Source of the DNA: Gemmatimonadota bacterium
GTDB taxonomy: Bacteria; Gemmatimonadota; Gemmatimonadetes; Longimicrobiales; Gaopeijiaceae
DNA length: 64,000 nt
Direction of reading: 5' to 3'
Assembly: GCA_012960225.1 (NCBI GenBank)
Contig: DUBS01000041.1
Coordinates: forward strand, 18,267-82,266
Below are positions 54,859 to 63,931 of this stretch, one piece after another. Made by a program: the position numbers and the translations under genes. Each line of letters opens with the position of its first letter. Positions within the stretch are counted from its first letter, which is position 1. The notes below the pieces were generated by a model. The model had not been told where the DNA came from and ran no database searches. It worked only from the letters and a program-made list of their open reading frames with translations.

Positions 54859-57159
54859 ATGCGCACACCCATCAATCTGGCCTCTATAGGTCAAAAACAC
54901 CCACTAAACCGCGCGCTACTCACTGTAGTCATACTTCTCTACACCGTAGCCTGTGAGCAAATTCCAAATGACTTTCAGAGTCTAGCTAGTGAACATCTTT
55001 CCAAGATTGAGGGTGCGATTGTGGTCCCCGGCCTCAAGGCTGAAGTTGAAGTGATCCGGGACTCCTGGGGTGTCCCGCATATATACGCGGACGACCTAGA
55101 TGACCTGTTTCTTGCACAGGGTTTCATACAGGCTCAGGACAGACTATGGCAGATGGACATGTATCGGCGCGCAGGTGAAGGCCGGCTTGCAGAAATCTTT
55201 GGGTCTGCAGCACTTGAACACGATCGTTTCGCCAGGCTAATCAAGTACAGGGGACCGTGGACGGACGAAGAATTTAACAGCTATCATCCTGAAGGGCGCC
55301 GCATACTGGAAGCCTTCTCATCAGGGGTCAACGCATACATTCACTATGCAACAGAAACTGGTGAGCTCCCCGTAGAGTTCGAGCTCACAGGACTACAACC
55401 TGATCTTTGGTCTGTTGAAACACCACTGTTGCGGATCGCAACTGCAATGCCGACCGGAGATGCGCGTAGAGAGCTGTCATTGGCGAGACGGGTCACAGAG
55501 GTCGGAACTGAGCAAGCAAATCGTGAAGCACGCCCTAGCCCGTACCGAGACTTAACTGCTCCTGTCGGAGTGGATTACTCAATCATCGGAGACAATGTAG
55601 CCTCGGGTCTCTCCGGCTTTAGGGGGACGATAGTACGACCTGATCTCGTGTCCCCCTATGACACCTGGCTTGACGCAGAGGTGTCCATGAATTTGGGAGC
55701 TCAGGAAACCTCACCCGGCAGTAACAATTGGGCCATCAGTGGATCCCTAACCGCGAGCGGTGAGGTAATAGTCGCGAACGATCCTCATCGAGGTGTCACG
55801 AATCCGTCTTTACGCTATATGGTGCACCTTGATGCCCCTGGCTGGACGGCAATCGGCTCAACAGAGCCCGTGCTACCTGGAGTTGCTATAGGACACAATG
55901 GGCGCATCGCATGGGGTCTTACCATCGTTGGTACTGACCAATCAGACGTCTACATCGAAGAGGTGAACCCAAATAACCAGAACGAGGTGCGCTCTGGGGA
56001 TAGTTGGGAGCCGTTCCGGATTGAGTATGACACAATTCAAGTAAGCGGAAACGAACCTGAAATCTTGGAACTCAAATTCTCCCGTCACGGACCTGTATTC
56101 TTCGAAGACACTGAGAATTTGAAAGCGTATTCGATCCGGTCGACAATGCACGAGCCTGGGAGTACTGGCTATCTGTCTGCACTCCGCCTGAACGTGGCCT
56201 CAAACTGCTCGGTATTCCTTGATGAACTGGACTACTGGTTTGCGCCAACTGAGAACATGATCTGCGGTGACGCTGATGGTAACATTGCCTGGCAAGCATC
56301 AGCGCTATCTCCAAAACGTGAGGGATGGCATGGAAGGCTTCCGGTTCCGGGAACAGGCGAATATGAGTGGAGTGGCTTTCGAAACGATCTCCCTCGTGAG
56401 TTCAATCCTGAACGAGGTTGGGTTGCGACAGCGAACCACGACATCCATCCGGAAGGGTATGACCCTCCACTCTTCTTCAAGACGCAAGGTCCATCCGCTC
56501 GCTTTGAACGCGTGGCTGATGTGTTATCAAGCGGGAGCAATTTTACGGTACAAGACTCCAAGGACTTACAGCACGACGCATTCTTGGCATCCGCTGCTCA
56601 AACACTAGAACTATTCCGCGGTTGGACGGCTGAGGACCCTACCCTAGAACAGTACCGCAGGGAACTCGCAGAGTGGGACGCTGTCTTTCGGAGGGAAGAT
56701 CGTGCACCGGCCATCTTCGGCCACCTTCGTCGGATCTTGGGTGGCGGACGAGGGGGGACACGCTCTGATCTCAATCCTGAGGAGGCACTAGCGACAGCCG
56801 TACGTATGCTCAGTGAAGAGCAAGGGGATGACTCGTCTCAATGGCGATGGGGTCGTACGCACCGCAGTGAGTTCCCACATTCGCTAGTATCCGCCTACGA
56901 TCTCCCTGAAGCTGAGCGTTTGGGTGGAGCTGGAACTGTTGCGGCGACAGGAGCCACATTTCGGGAGGTCGTAGACTTTGCTGACCTCGACGCTTCCATG
57001 GCAACTATCGCACCGGGACAGTCCGAGCGGCCGGGCAGCCCTTTTTACGGCAACCTCACGGAGAGCTGGGCGAATCAGGAGTACTTCCCTCTCTCATTTA
57101 GTAGAGAAGCTGTCGAGGCCAACGAAGCATTCAGATTGTTATTGAGACCTGAGAATTGA
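54859..57159 (+). CDS. Penicillin acylase family lipoprotein
   Basis: A 766-residue Ntn-hydrolase. The signal ends LLYTVAC, so it is a lipoprotein. VEVIRDSWGVPHIYADDLDDLFLAQGF, then AQDRLWQMDMYRR are typical of the alpha chain. The self-processing Ser is in GSNNWAISGSLTASG, followed by NDPHRG. AIGHNGRIAWGLT completes the oxyanion region. These enzymes hydrolyse amides such as beta-lactam side chains or acyl-homoserine lactones; the native substrate is not known. ATG 54859 is preceded by GGAGG at five bases; an in-frame earlier start at 54823 has no SD. Confidence 0.93.
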   Translation: MRTPINLASIGQKHPLNRALLTVVILLYTVACEQIPNDFQSLASEHLSKIEGAIVVPGLKAEVEVIRDSWGVPHIYADDLDDLFLAQGFIQAQDRLWQMDMYRRAGEGRLAEIFGSAALEHDRFARLIKYRGPWTDEEFNSYHPEGRRILEAFSSGVNAYIHYATETGELPVEFELTGLQPDLWSVETPLLRIATAMPTGDARRELSLARRVTEVGTEQANREARPSPYRDLTAPVGVDYSIIGDNVASGLSGFRGTIVRPDLVSPYDTWLDAEVSMNLGAQETSPGSNNWAISGSLTASGEVIVANDPHRGVTNPSLRYMVHLDAPGWTAIGSTEPVLPGVAIGHNGRIAWGLTIVGTDQSDVYIEEVNPNNQNEVRSGDSWEPFRIEYDTIQVSGNEPEILELKFSRHGPVFFEDTENLKAYSIRSTMHEPGSTGYLSALRLNVASNCSVFLDELDYWFAPTENMICGDADGNIAWQASALSPKREGWHGRLPVPGTGEYEWSGFRNDLPREFNPERGWVATANHDIHPEGYDPPLFFKTQGPSARFERVADVLSSGSNFTVQDSKDLQHDAFLASAAQTLELFRGWTAEDPTLEQYRRELAEWDAVFRREDRAPAIFGHLRRILGGGRGGTRSDLNPEEALATAVRMLSEEQGDDSSQWRWGRTHRSEFPHSLVSAYDLPEAERLGGAGTVAATGATFREVVDFADLDASMATIAPGQSERPGSPFYGNLTESWANQEYFPLSFSREAVEANEAFRLLLRPEN

Positions 57160-57173
57160 GGGACATATCCTCA

Positions 57174-58901
57174 TCAGTTCCTATTTAATGATCCGACACC
57201 CTCTTCAACGGAGAATGTCCAAACTCGCGGCGGAAGGTTCTGGACACCCATACCAGCGGCAATGGTGATATACTGACGCCCATCAATCGAATATGTGATG
57301 GGCGTCGCCGTCCCACGACCGACCTCAAACGACCAAGCCTGCTCACCACTTCGAGCATCCAGCGCAACAAGGTTAGATCCGGTACCCCAAAACGTTAGAT
57401 TCCCCCCTGTCGACAGGGTCCCGCCGTTTCCTCCGGCTGATGGAACCCGCCAAGCCTCCTGATTAGTAGCAGGATCCCACGCAAGCAAGAGTGTAGATGG
57501 TCCCGTAAGCTGAGGACGCTCAGGTCTCTGCTCACTTCTGCCCCGACCCGTTCCGGTGTTCCACCGACCCGGAGTGTACTCCAGTTGCTCTGCCATCTGG
57601 TAGTAGTACGTGTTGTTCTGAGCAGGCAGATAAACAAGGCCGGTGAGTGGATTCCATGACATTGGGCGCCAGTTATGGGCACCGGTGGGACCAGGCGATA
57701 GCCACGCTCCTCTTCGGTTCATCCCATATCGTGCCTCAGATGACTCAACAGGACGACCCGTCAGAAGGTCCACATGGGTAGCCCAGGTCAAGTCATCAGT
57801 GAATGCTTCTGCCGAAATGAGTTCGCCAGTAATTCGATCAACAACATAGAAAAAGCCATTCTTTGGAGCCTGGACGATCACCTCGCGAACCTCACCTTCA
57901 ATCTCAAGATCTAGCAACATCAGAGGTTGGGTTGCGGTGTAGTCCCAATCGTCACCCGGGGTCGTTTGATAGTGCCAAACGTACTCACCGTTATCTGCAT
58001 TCAGAGCGACGATGGATGATAGGTAAAGGTTGTCTCCGCCACCCGGGCTACGGTACTCTCGGTTCCAAGGAGCACCATTACCAGTACCTAGGTATAAAAG
58101 GTTCGCGGTTTCGTCATAAACCATTGCATCCCAAACGGTGCCTCCTCCTCCGGCGATCCACCAATTACCAGTCCAGGTATCTGCAGCAACCCTCATCGCG
58201 TCGTTCTCAAAACCGTCTGCAGGGTTACCCGGCACAGTATACGTACGCCAAACCTGGTCGCCCCGCTCAACATCATACGCTGTCACGTATCCCCGAACGC
58301 CGTACTCCGCACCTCCGTTACCGATAATCACCTTATCCCGGGCGACACGCGGGGCACCGGTAATCGTATAGTCTGATCCGGCAGGAGTTGTCTGCACCGT
58401 CCACTCAACGGTACCAGATTCTCTGTTCAGAGCGACCAACCGGCCATCAAGCAATCCCACGAAAATCTTGTCTCCGTGAAGAGCCACTCCCCGGTTTACA
58501 TTCCCACAGCAAGCTCCTGGACCTCCGTGACGTGCGTCGGGAATCGCAGGGTCCCAACGCCATTTCTCCTCGCCCGTGCGTGCATCAAGGGCGAATACAA
58601 AGCTCAGAGGTCCGGTCCCGTACATCACCCCATCCACAACCAGAGGGCTTGTCTCAAGCCGAGCTCCTGCTTTCGGAATATCCCAGGTCCAAGCTATTTC
58701 AAGACGGCCTACATTTTCGGTGTCGATCTGATTGAGCGGGCTATAACGCGTCTCAGCCAAGTCACGCCCGTGTGCTGCCCATTCCCCCTGTGCCACCGCT
58801 GGACTAGGCGTTAAGCAAATCCAAAATGCCAATACCATCAGAGGATAAAGCACAAAGTTAAGAGATGCCCGTAAACACGGATAACCAAATTGGGGACTCA
58901 T
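57174..58901 (-). CDS. PQQ-dependent (quinoprotein) alcohol dehydrogenase-like protein
   Basis: 575 residues with a signal peptide (about 1-37). It has an eight-bladed propeller with repeated tryptophan-docking motifs (ALDARTGEEKWRW, ALNRESGTVEW, ALNADNGEYVWHYQ, ALDARSGEQAWSF). The vicinal disulfide ACCG near residues 122-125 and DDWDYTATQPLML (catalytic Asp) are as in methanol/ethanol dehydrogenases. The C-terminal cytochrome domain of quinohaemoproteins is missing, so electrons would pass to a separate cytochrome. It starts just downstream of a tRNA-Lys locus and converges on the acylase gene. Confidence 0.92.
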   Translation of the reverse strand: MSPQFGYPCLRASLNFVLYPLMVLAFWICLTPSPAVAQGEWAAHGRDLAETRYSPLNQIDTENVGRLEIAWTWDIPKAGARLETSPLVVDGVMYGTGPLSFVFALDARTGEEKWRWDPAIPDARHGGPGACCGNVNRGVALHGDKIFVGLLDGRLVALNRESGTVEWTVQTTPAGSDYTITGAPRVARDKVIIGNGGAEYGVRGYVTAYDVERGDQVWRTYTVPGNPADGFENDAMRVAADTWTGNWWIAGGGGTVWDAMVYDETANLLYLGTGNGAPWNREYRSPGGGDNLYLSSIVALNADNGEYVWHYQTTPGDDWDYTATQPLMLLDLEIEGEVREVIVQAPKNGFFYVVDRITGELISAEAFTDDLTWATHVDLLTGRPVESSEARYGMNRRGAWLSPGPTGAHNWRPMSWNPLTGLVYLPAQNNTYYYQMAEQLEYTPGRWNTGTGRGRSEQRPERPQLTGPSTLLLAWDPATNQEAWRVPSAGGNGGTLSTGGNLTFWGTGSNLVALDARSGEQAWSFEVGRGTATPITYSIDGRQYITIAAGMGVQNLPPRVWTFSVEEGVGSLNRN

Positions 58902-58999
58902 CGTTTAACCCTCCTCTTGCATTCTTCGCGAACGGGGGCAAGCAACATCCCACACTGCTAGATGCATACGCAACCCGAATCTCGGGCCTGACATTATTA

Positions 59000-59041
59000 T
59001 GACCCGGGTGGGGATCGAACCAAGGACCTACGGATTAAAAG
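59000..59041 (-). pseudogene. 3' half of an interrupted tRNA-Lys(TTT)
   Basis: The minus strand reads an anticodon loop CTTTTAA, then TCCGT (the anticodon stem 3' arm), AGGTC, a T-arm and the acceptor strand CCGGGTC plus discriminator A. It lacks the 5' half, which is found 254 bases away at 59295-59332. The T-stem (CTTGG/CCCAC) carries two mismatches. Joined to the other half at the loop, it makes a complete 73-base tRNA-Lys(TTT). Confidence 0.75.
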
Positions 59042-59294
59042 GCTCTTTCGTTCTATCGCCAGCAGTGGGCTAGCTTGGAATCGAACCAAGGACCTTCTGA
59101 TTAAAAGTCAGATGCTCTACCAATTGAGCTACTAGCCCAAAACTCGTTGTTTCAGTTTTCGCTGAACGACCCAATCTAATCAATCCGTTATTCACTGTCT
59201 TGTGTCTGCTGTCCACGATAAATCACCGGGCGGTTTTGAATCTAAATCGCTAAAGTTAAGAGCTATAAAGAGTTAGCAAACTGTGAAGAAATGT
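59042..59294. other. 253-base insert between the two tRNA-Lys halves
   Basis: This segment, bounded by a duplicated 7-base CTTTTAA, holds the intact tRNA-Lys(TTT) at 59066-59138. About 155 bases of AT-rich DNA without a gene, integrase or group I intron core that I can see lie on its upstream side. It behaves like an inserted circle or transposed segment. Confidence 0.55.
59066..59138 (-). tRNA. tRNA-Lys(TTT)
   Basis: A complete cloverleaf on the minus strand: acceptor GGGCTAG/CTAGCCC, D-stem GCTC/GAGC, anticodon stem TCTGA/TCAGA with loop CTTTTAA (anticodon TTT), T-stem CTTGG/CCAAG, and discriminator A. CCA is not encoded. This is the functional-looking lysine tRNA of the locus. Confidence 0.96.
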
Positions 59295-59332
59295 TTAAAA
59301 GTCCGTTGCTCTACCAACTGAGCTGCCGGGTC
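59295..59332 (-). pseudogene. 5' half of an interrupted tRNA-Lys(TTT)
   Basis: The minus strand reads acceptor GACCCGG, CA, D-arm GCTC/GAGC with AGTTGGTA, anticodon stem ACGGA and loop CTTTTAA, then breaks into non-tRNA sequence (ACATTTC). The acceptor GACCCGG pairs perfectly with CCGGGTC at 59001-59007, and ACGGA pairs with TCCGT at 59030-59034. This shows both halves came from one gene. Confidence 0.8.
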
Positions 59333-59422
59333 ATCAAGAAGATAGACCGGTCTGGCTCATCGTGAAGTATTCGGCACCCATAACTGCGATCGCTTCCGGT
59401 CCAGCTGAGTCTCAAAGTACTG

Positions 59423-60070
59423 TCAAACATCCAACTCATACTGTAGGCCACCAAACGTAATCCGGTGATGGGGAGTAAGTCCTAATTTCTTGATGGCAGC
59501 TCTATGCGAAGCGGTACCATATCCCGCATTCTTTTCCCAGTTGTATCCAGGGTAGCGAAGTGCTAATCGGGTCATCAGGCGGTCTCTGGTAACTTTAGCG
59601 ACTATCGAAGCACACCCTATTGAGTGGACTAAACCATCACCACCGACCACCGCTTCATGTTCCCATTCCAGTTTCTTGACTGGTAGTCCATCCACGACAA
59701 CGTGCCCCGGTTCTTCACTCAGCTGGGTCAACGCCCGATTCATAGCTAGGGTCGTAGCATTCAGGATATTGTGCTTATCGATCTCCTGAACTGACCCGCT
59801 TCCGATACCTACCGATGAAGCTTTCGTAAGAATTTCAGCATATAGCTCTTCCCGGAGAGTGCGCGAAAGCTTTTTCGAGTCCCCTGCCCTTTCTACCTGA
59901 ACACCTTCGGGAAGCACGACTGCTGCAGCTATGACTGGCCCCGCCAGCGGGCCCCGCCCAGCTTCATCGACACCGGCAACCGAACAGCCCCTGCTCCAGA
60001 AAAGACTCTCGTAAGCGAGTGCGTCCGCCAGGGACTCAGATTCTTGAGTACCTAGCTTCATCCTACCCAC
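59423..60070 (-). CDS. rnhB: Ribonuclease HII
   Basis: Removes RNA primers and misincorporated ribonucleotides from DNA hybrids. It has 215 residues. GVDEAGRGPLAGPVIAAAVVLP supplies the first Asp/Glu pair. AGDSKKLSRTLREELYAEI, HVVVDGLPVK (Asp), ASIVAKVTRDRLM and SHRAAIKKLGLTPHHR also fit the family. A GTG at 60070 lies 3 bases after the rplS stop; an ATG at 60061 is an alternative. The usual ribosomal-cluster order (trmD-rplS-rnhB) is preserved. Confidence 0.96.
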   Translation of the reverse strand: MGRMKLGTQESESLADALAYESLFWSRGCSVAGVDEAGRGPLAGPVIAAAVVLPEGVQVERAGDSKKLSRTLREELYAEILTKASSVGIGSGSVQEIDKHNILNATTLAMNRALTQLSEEPGHVVVDGLPVKKLEWEHEAVVGGDGLVHSIGCASIVAKVTRDRLMTRLALRYPGYNWEKNAGYGTASHRAAIKKLGLTPHHRITFGGLQYELDV

Positions 60071-60073
60071 TGG

Positions 60074-60427
60074 TCAACGCGCTTGGCGTTTCTCCTGTAT
60101 CCGGGCGGATTTACCACGCCGCCCTCGGAGATAATAGAGTTTCGCACGTCGGACGCGTCCTCTTCTTACGACTTCCACACCAGTCACAGTCGGCGCTTGA
60201 AGCGGGAAAATACGCTCGACAGCAACACCATTAGAAATTTTTCGAACGGTGAACGTTTCGTCGAGCCCTCCACCCTTACGACTAATGCATACACCTTCGA
60301 ATACCTGAATGCGTTCTTTGGTACCCTCACGCACTAGGTAGAGCACACGGACAGTATCACCCGGACTAAAATCGGGGACGGAGTTCCGCGACTCCTCTTT
60401 CTCGATTTGCTTGATTACATCTGTCAT
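60074..60427 (-). CDS. rplS: 50S ribosomal protein L19
   Basis: A 117-residue ribosomal protein at the 30S-50S interface. [58 protein letters not shown] and [18 protein letters not shown] match L19. ATG 60425-60427 is chosen because GGAG lies six bases upstream; an in-frame ATG four codons earlier has none. It would normally follow trmD directly, but two plus-strand genes now lie between them. Confidence 0.97.
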   Translation of the reverse strand: MTDVIKQIEKEESRNSVPDFSPGDTVRVLYLVREGTKERIQVFEGVCISRKGGGLDETFTVRKISNGVAVERIFPLQAPTVTGVEVVRRGRVRRAKLYYLRGRRGKSARIQEKRQAR

Positions 60428-60576
60428 CTTCGGCTCCATGATACGGCCGGACCCGCTATTGAACGGCCGCGTAACTTAACCGGGGGTCTTCGGAGCGTGA
60501 ACCCCTCAGATTGGGGTATCTTTACCAGTCTGATATAACCAAGTTAGCAGGATCTTCACATGGACTTGGAGTCGCT

Positions 60577-61650
60577 ATGCGTATCCAGCTTGCAATCCCA
60601 GCGTTATCACTCGCATTGATGTCCGCATGCACTGAGATCCCAGATACCAATGACGATTTGTCCGATGATAGGCTTACAAGGGCAGAGCGGCTTGAACAGC
60701 TTCTGTCTATCCTAGCTTCCGACTCGATGCAAGGGCGGAAAACCGGTACACTCGGTTCGACCAAAGCGGCACTTTTTCTCGCAAACGAGCTAGGAAGATA
60801 TGGGCTAGATCCAGCTGGAGATAACGGGTTCTTCCAGAACGTCCCTCTCGCACGAATCCAGGTAGATGGCTCGAATGGTCCTCGTGAACGCCTCATGCTA
60901 CCCTCTCCTTCCCTGGACTTCGACGCACTCCCAGTAGAAAACATCATTGAAAATGAGGTGAATGTGGTAGCGCTTATTCCTGGGTCTGATCCAAGCGTCG
61001 CCAATGAAGGAGTCGTTATCGGAGCGCATTATGACCATGTGGGAATTGGTCCCCCGATCGACGGAGATTCTATTTACAACGGTGCTGATGATGACGGATC
61101 TGGTACAGTGGCGATTCTAGAGATTGCCAGGGACTTGGTTAGAAATAACCGGCCCCGACGGACGGTTATTATCTTACTAAGCACGGCCGAAGAAATGGGA
61201 CTTCTCGGAACCCATTGGTACATAGATAACCCTGTCTTTCCTCTCGAGCAGACAGTGGCGGATTTTCAGATTGAGATGATTGGTCGACCGGATTCACTAG
61301 CAGGTGGTTTCGGTCGCGGATGGTTGACGGGGTTTGAGCGCACAACGATGGGTGAACAGCTTGTGAGCAAAGGATCCCCAATCGTGCCCGATCCCCGACC
61401 TGATCAAAATTTTTTCTTTCGGAGTGATAACATCGCGTTCGCGCGCATTGGCATACCAGCGCACACTCTGTCGTCGTACAACCTGCATGATGACTACCAT
61501 AGACCTTCCGATGAAGTCCAGTATGTAGATTTTGATCATATGGCGGCGATCGTCGAAGCCGCGATTGAGGCCGTTCGAATTTTGGCGAATGGCCCGAAAC
61601 CCCACTGGGTTGAGGGAGGCATGGACGGTTTGACAGGCAATACGCCTTGA
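60577..61650 (+). CDS. Lipoprotein M28 zinc aminopeptidase
   Basis: 357 residues; the signal ends ALMSAC. The metal sites are GAHYDHVG, NGADDDGSGTVAILE, STAEEMGLLG and HDDYHRPSDE. At the usual DMIGR position this protein has IEMIGR, so Asp is replaced by Glu. A PA-like insert (about 100-160) precedes the peptidase. It removes N-terminal residues outside the cytoplasm. ATG 60577 has GGAG five bases upstream. It overlaps the following dehydratase gene by four bases. Confidence 0.9.
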   Translation: MRIQLAIPALSLALMSACTEIPDTNDDLSDDRLTRAERLEQLLSILASDSMQGRKTGTLGSTKAALFLANELGRYGLDPAGDNGFFQNVPLARIQVDGSNGPRERLMLPSPSLDFDALPVENIIENEVNVVALIPGSDPSVANEGVVIGAHYDHVGIGPPIDGDSIYNGADDDGSGTVAILEIARDLVRNNRPRRTVIILLSTAEEMGLLGTHWYIDNPVFPLEQTVADFQIEMIGRPDSLAGGFGRGWLTGFERTTMGEQLVSKGSPIVPDPRPDQNFFFRSDNIAFARIGIPAHTLSSYNLHDDYHRPSDEVQYVDFDHMAAIVEAAIEAVRILANGPKPHWVEGGMDGLTGNTP

Positions 61651-62633
61651 CTTCCAACGGAGTCGAACCTGGTCTCACATTGACCCGAGACGATTTTGAG
61701 AAGGCCCATAAACGAGTGGCGCCTCACGTTTATAGGACGCCACTACTAACGTCCCGCTCACTCAACGAAGTGACTGGCTTCGATATTCGACTTAAGGCAG
61801 AGCTCTTCCAAAAGGGCGGCTCGTACAAGGTCAGGGGACCCACGAACCTCATAGGTCTACTGACAGAGGAGGAGCACGCCAAAGGTGTTATCTGCTCATC
61901 TGCCGGCAACCACTCACAGGGTGTGGCTATAGCTGCACAGCAGTACGGCATTCAAGCAGTAGTTTGCATGGCAACAAACGCAACACCCTCAAAAATCGAA
62001 GCGACCAAGGGATATGGAGCTGAGGTGGTACTCCATGGATCGATCTGGGACGAAGCCAATGAGAAAGCCCTTGAGCTCGTGAAGGAACGAGGGTTGACTT
62101 ACGTACATCCGTTCGATGATCCACGCCTTATCGCAGGACAAGGCACTGCCGGGTTAGAAATCATAGAGGACTGGCCTGAAGCAGAAATCATTCTCGTTCC
62201 AATCGGAGGTGGAGGACTGATTTCTGGTGTCTCTATGGCGGTCAAGAGTGTCAAACCACACGTCAGAGTGATAGGTATTGAATCATCCGGTGCACCCGCA
62301 ATGCAGAAGAGTATCGAAGCCGGACACCTTATCACTCTTGATGACGTGTCCTCTATAATCGACGGATTGCGAGTGAAGACAGTTGGTGTAAACACGCACT
62401 CGGTTGTATCACGCTTCGTTGATGAAATCGTGACTCTTCCAGACAAGAAAATATTTGATGCACTTATTTGGCTGATGGCGAGAGCAAAGCTTGTGACTGA
62501 AGGCGCAGCAGCTGCTCCGGTCGGGGCACTCCTAGAGGGCCTCATCGATGCAAGTCCCGGAACGAAGGTTGCGGTAATCCTGAGTGGAGGGAATTTAGAT
62601 GTGGACCAACTTCGAGGGTTGAATTGGAACTAG
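61647..62633 (+). CDS. Threonine/serine dehydratase (PLP-dependent)
   Basis: A 328-residue fold-type II PLP enzyme that deaminates threonine to 2-oxobutyrate or serine to pyruvate. KAELFQKGGSYKVRG supplies the Lys that binds PLP. SSAGNHSQGVAIAAQ holds the phosphate loop, followed by VPIGGGGLISGVSMA and VILSGGNLD. There is no C-terminal ACT regulatory domain, so it is the short, catabolic-type enzyme (TdcB-like) rather than IlvA. It starts at TTG overlapping the peptidase stop (TTGA), and so is coupled to it. Confidence 0.92.
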   Translation: MTSNGVEPGLTLTRDDFEKAHKRVAPHVYRTPLLTSRSLNEVTGFDIRLKAELFQKGGSYKVRGPTNLIGLLTEEEHAKGVICSSAGNHSQGVAIAAQQYGIQAVVCMATNATPSKIEATKGYGAEVVLHGSIWDEANEKALELVKERGLTYVHPFDDPRLIAGQGTAGLEIIEDWPEAEIILVPIGGGGLISGVSMAVKSVKPHVRVIGIESSGAPAMQKSIEAGHLITLDDVSSIIDGLRVKTVGVNTHSVVSRFVDEIVTLPDKKIFDALIWLMARAKLVTEGAAAAPVGALLEGLIDASPGTKVAVILSGGNLDVDQLRGLNWN

Positions 62634-62691
62634 TTCATCCTGAACGGTAAGAGGGGGTCCCTGTGCCATTGAAATCACTCGGCAGCTTCTA

Positions 62692-63357
62692 TCAACCAGC
62701 GTGCTTCGTCCGCTCTCGAGTCAGTGCTTCCCTTTTCGCTTGCTTCCATGCCGCGATTTCTTCGTGCTTTCCAGAAAGTAATATTTCTGGAACTGAATGG
62801 CCGCGGTAACTGGCCGGCCGCGTATAAGAAGGAGGACTGATCAACCCGTCATCGTAGAATGAATCAGTAGCAGCTGCGTCATGGTCTCCGATCGCTCCTG
62901 GAAGGAGTCGGACCACTGCGTCCGTAATAACCAGCGCGGCAATCTCTCCACCTGATACAATATAATCTCCGATCGAGACCTCTTCTGTAGCGAGATGGTC
63001 AGCAACTCGTTGGTCCACATCCTTGTAGTGTCCGCAAAGGAATGTGAGTTCAGGTTCTACGCTGTAACGAACCGCATCGGCATGATTAAAGGTACGTCCC
63101 CTCGCGGAAAGCAAGATGACCGGACCTTCTGGTTCGAGGTCATCGATTGCCTCGAAGAAAGGTTCTGGCTTCATAACCATGCCTGCCCCTCCTCCGTAGG
63201 GAAGATCATCAACCGTGCGGTGCTTATCGTGCGTATAGGAACGAAGATCCGTTAGGTGATATTGCACCAGGCCAGCCTCTCTTGCGCGACCCGGGATCGA
63301 TAACCCCAAGGGGCCGTCGAAAAAATCCGGAAAGATAGACACAATGTTGATCCGCAT
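62692..63357 (-). CDS. trmD: tRNA (guanine-N1)-methyltransferase
   Basis: Methylates G37 of tRNAs that read CNN codons, preventing frameshifts. It has 221 residues. INIVSIFPDFFDGPL, DLPYGGGAGMVMKPEPFF, LLSARGR, FLCGHYKDVDQRV and SIGDYIVSGGEIAALVI (the SPOUT knot and SAM site) are all present. LPGAIGDHDAAATDSF and the C-terminal TRPASYRGHSVPEILLSG are typical. The gene is 11 bases downstream of rimM and is cut off from rplS by two inserted genes on the other strand. Confidence 0.97.
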   Translation of the reverse strand: MRINIVSIFPDFFDGPLGLSIPGRAREAGLVQYHLTDLRSYTHDKHRTVDDLPYGGGAGMVMKPEPFFEAIDDLEPEGPVILLSARGRTFNHADAVRYSVEPELTFLCGHYKDVDQRVADHLATEEVSIGDYIVSGGEIAALVITDAVVRLLPGAIGDHDAAATDSFYDDGLISPPSYTRPASYRGHSVPEILLSGKHEEIAAWKQAKREALTRERTKHAG

Positions 63358-63368
63358 AGCTCTGCAAT

Positions 63369-63911
63369 CTAAAGATCGAGTAAGCCATCGGGCGGATCGA
63401 TGACAATGTATTTCTCATCCGCATTGACTTGGAGAACTATTTCTTTGGAGAAAGGAATCATGATTTCTCCTTCGTGACCCTGGACACAGAGGATATCGTT
63501 GGGATCAAGTTCATAAACCTCAGTTACCTCTCCCACCACCGTACCAATACTGGTCTGAACCTTCATACCAAGAAGTTGGTAGTAGAAAAACTCACCATCG
63601 CCAAGCGGCTCAAGTGCTGACGCTTCCCGAAACAAATAGTACCCCCGCAGCCGCTCTGAATCATTCCGATCCCTGATGCCTCCAGCAGACACGATATAGC
63701 CATTCCTATAGGGGCGTACCTGTTCAAGCTTGAGAGCTGGAAAGTCCGGATTCGGATTTGCACTATCAATATTACCAAGATGCAGCATTACCCCAGGCGT
63801 ATATGTGCTCTGAGGATGATCCGTCAACGGCAGAACCAGGAATTCACCTTTGATTCCGTGGGGCTTCACAATGTGCCCCACGGCCAGGAAGCGCGGGCCA
63901 TCACGACCCAT
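63369..63911 (-). CDS. rimM: Ribosome maturation factor RimM
   Basis: A 180-residue 30S assembly factor that binds S19 near the 16S rRNA head. FLAVGHIVKPHGIKGEFLVLPLTD is the N-terminal RimM barrel, and GEFFYYQLLGMKVQTSIGTVVGEVTEVYEL with GEIMIPFSKEIVLQVNADEKYIVIDPPDGLLDL is the PRC-barrel end. It directly follows the small-subunit S16 tail in the conserved cluster. Confidence 0.96.
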   Translation of the reverse strand: MGRDGPRFLAVGHIVKPHGIKGEFLVLPLTDHPQSTYTPGVMLHLGNIDSANPNPDFPALKLEQVRPYRNGYIVSAGGIRDRNDSERLRGYYLFREASALEPLGDGEFFYYQLLGMKVQTSIGTVVGEVTEVYELDPNDILCVQGHEGEIMIPFSKEIVLQVNADEKYIVIDPPDGLLDL

Positions 63912-63931
63912 AGCTCAAACAAGTCCGAGTA

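Noticed and set aside
59042..59294. Group I intron in tRNA-Lys
   Set aside because: The insert is within the size range of a small intron, but it contains a whole tRNA, is flanked by a duplicated loop, and shows no recognisable P7/P3 core or terminal G.
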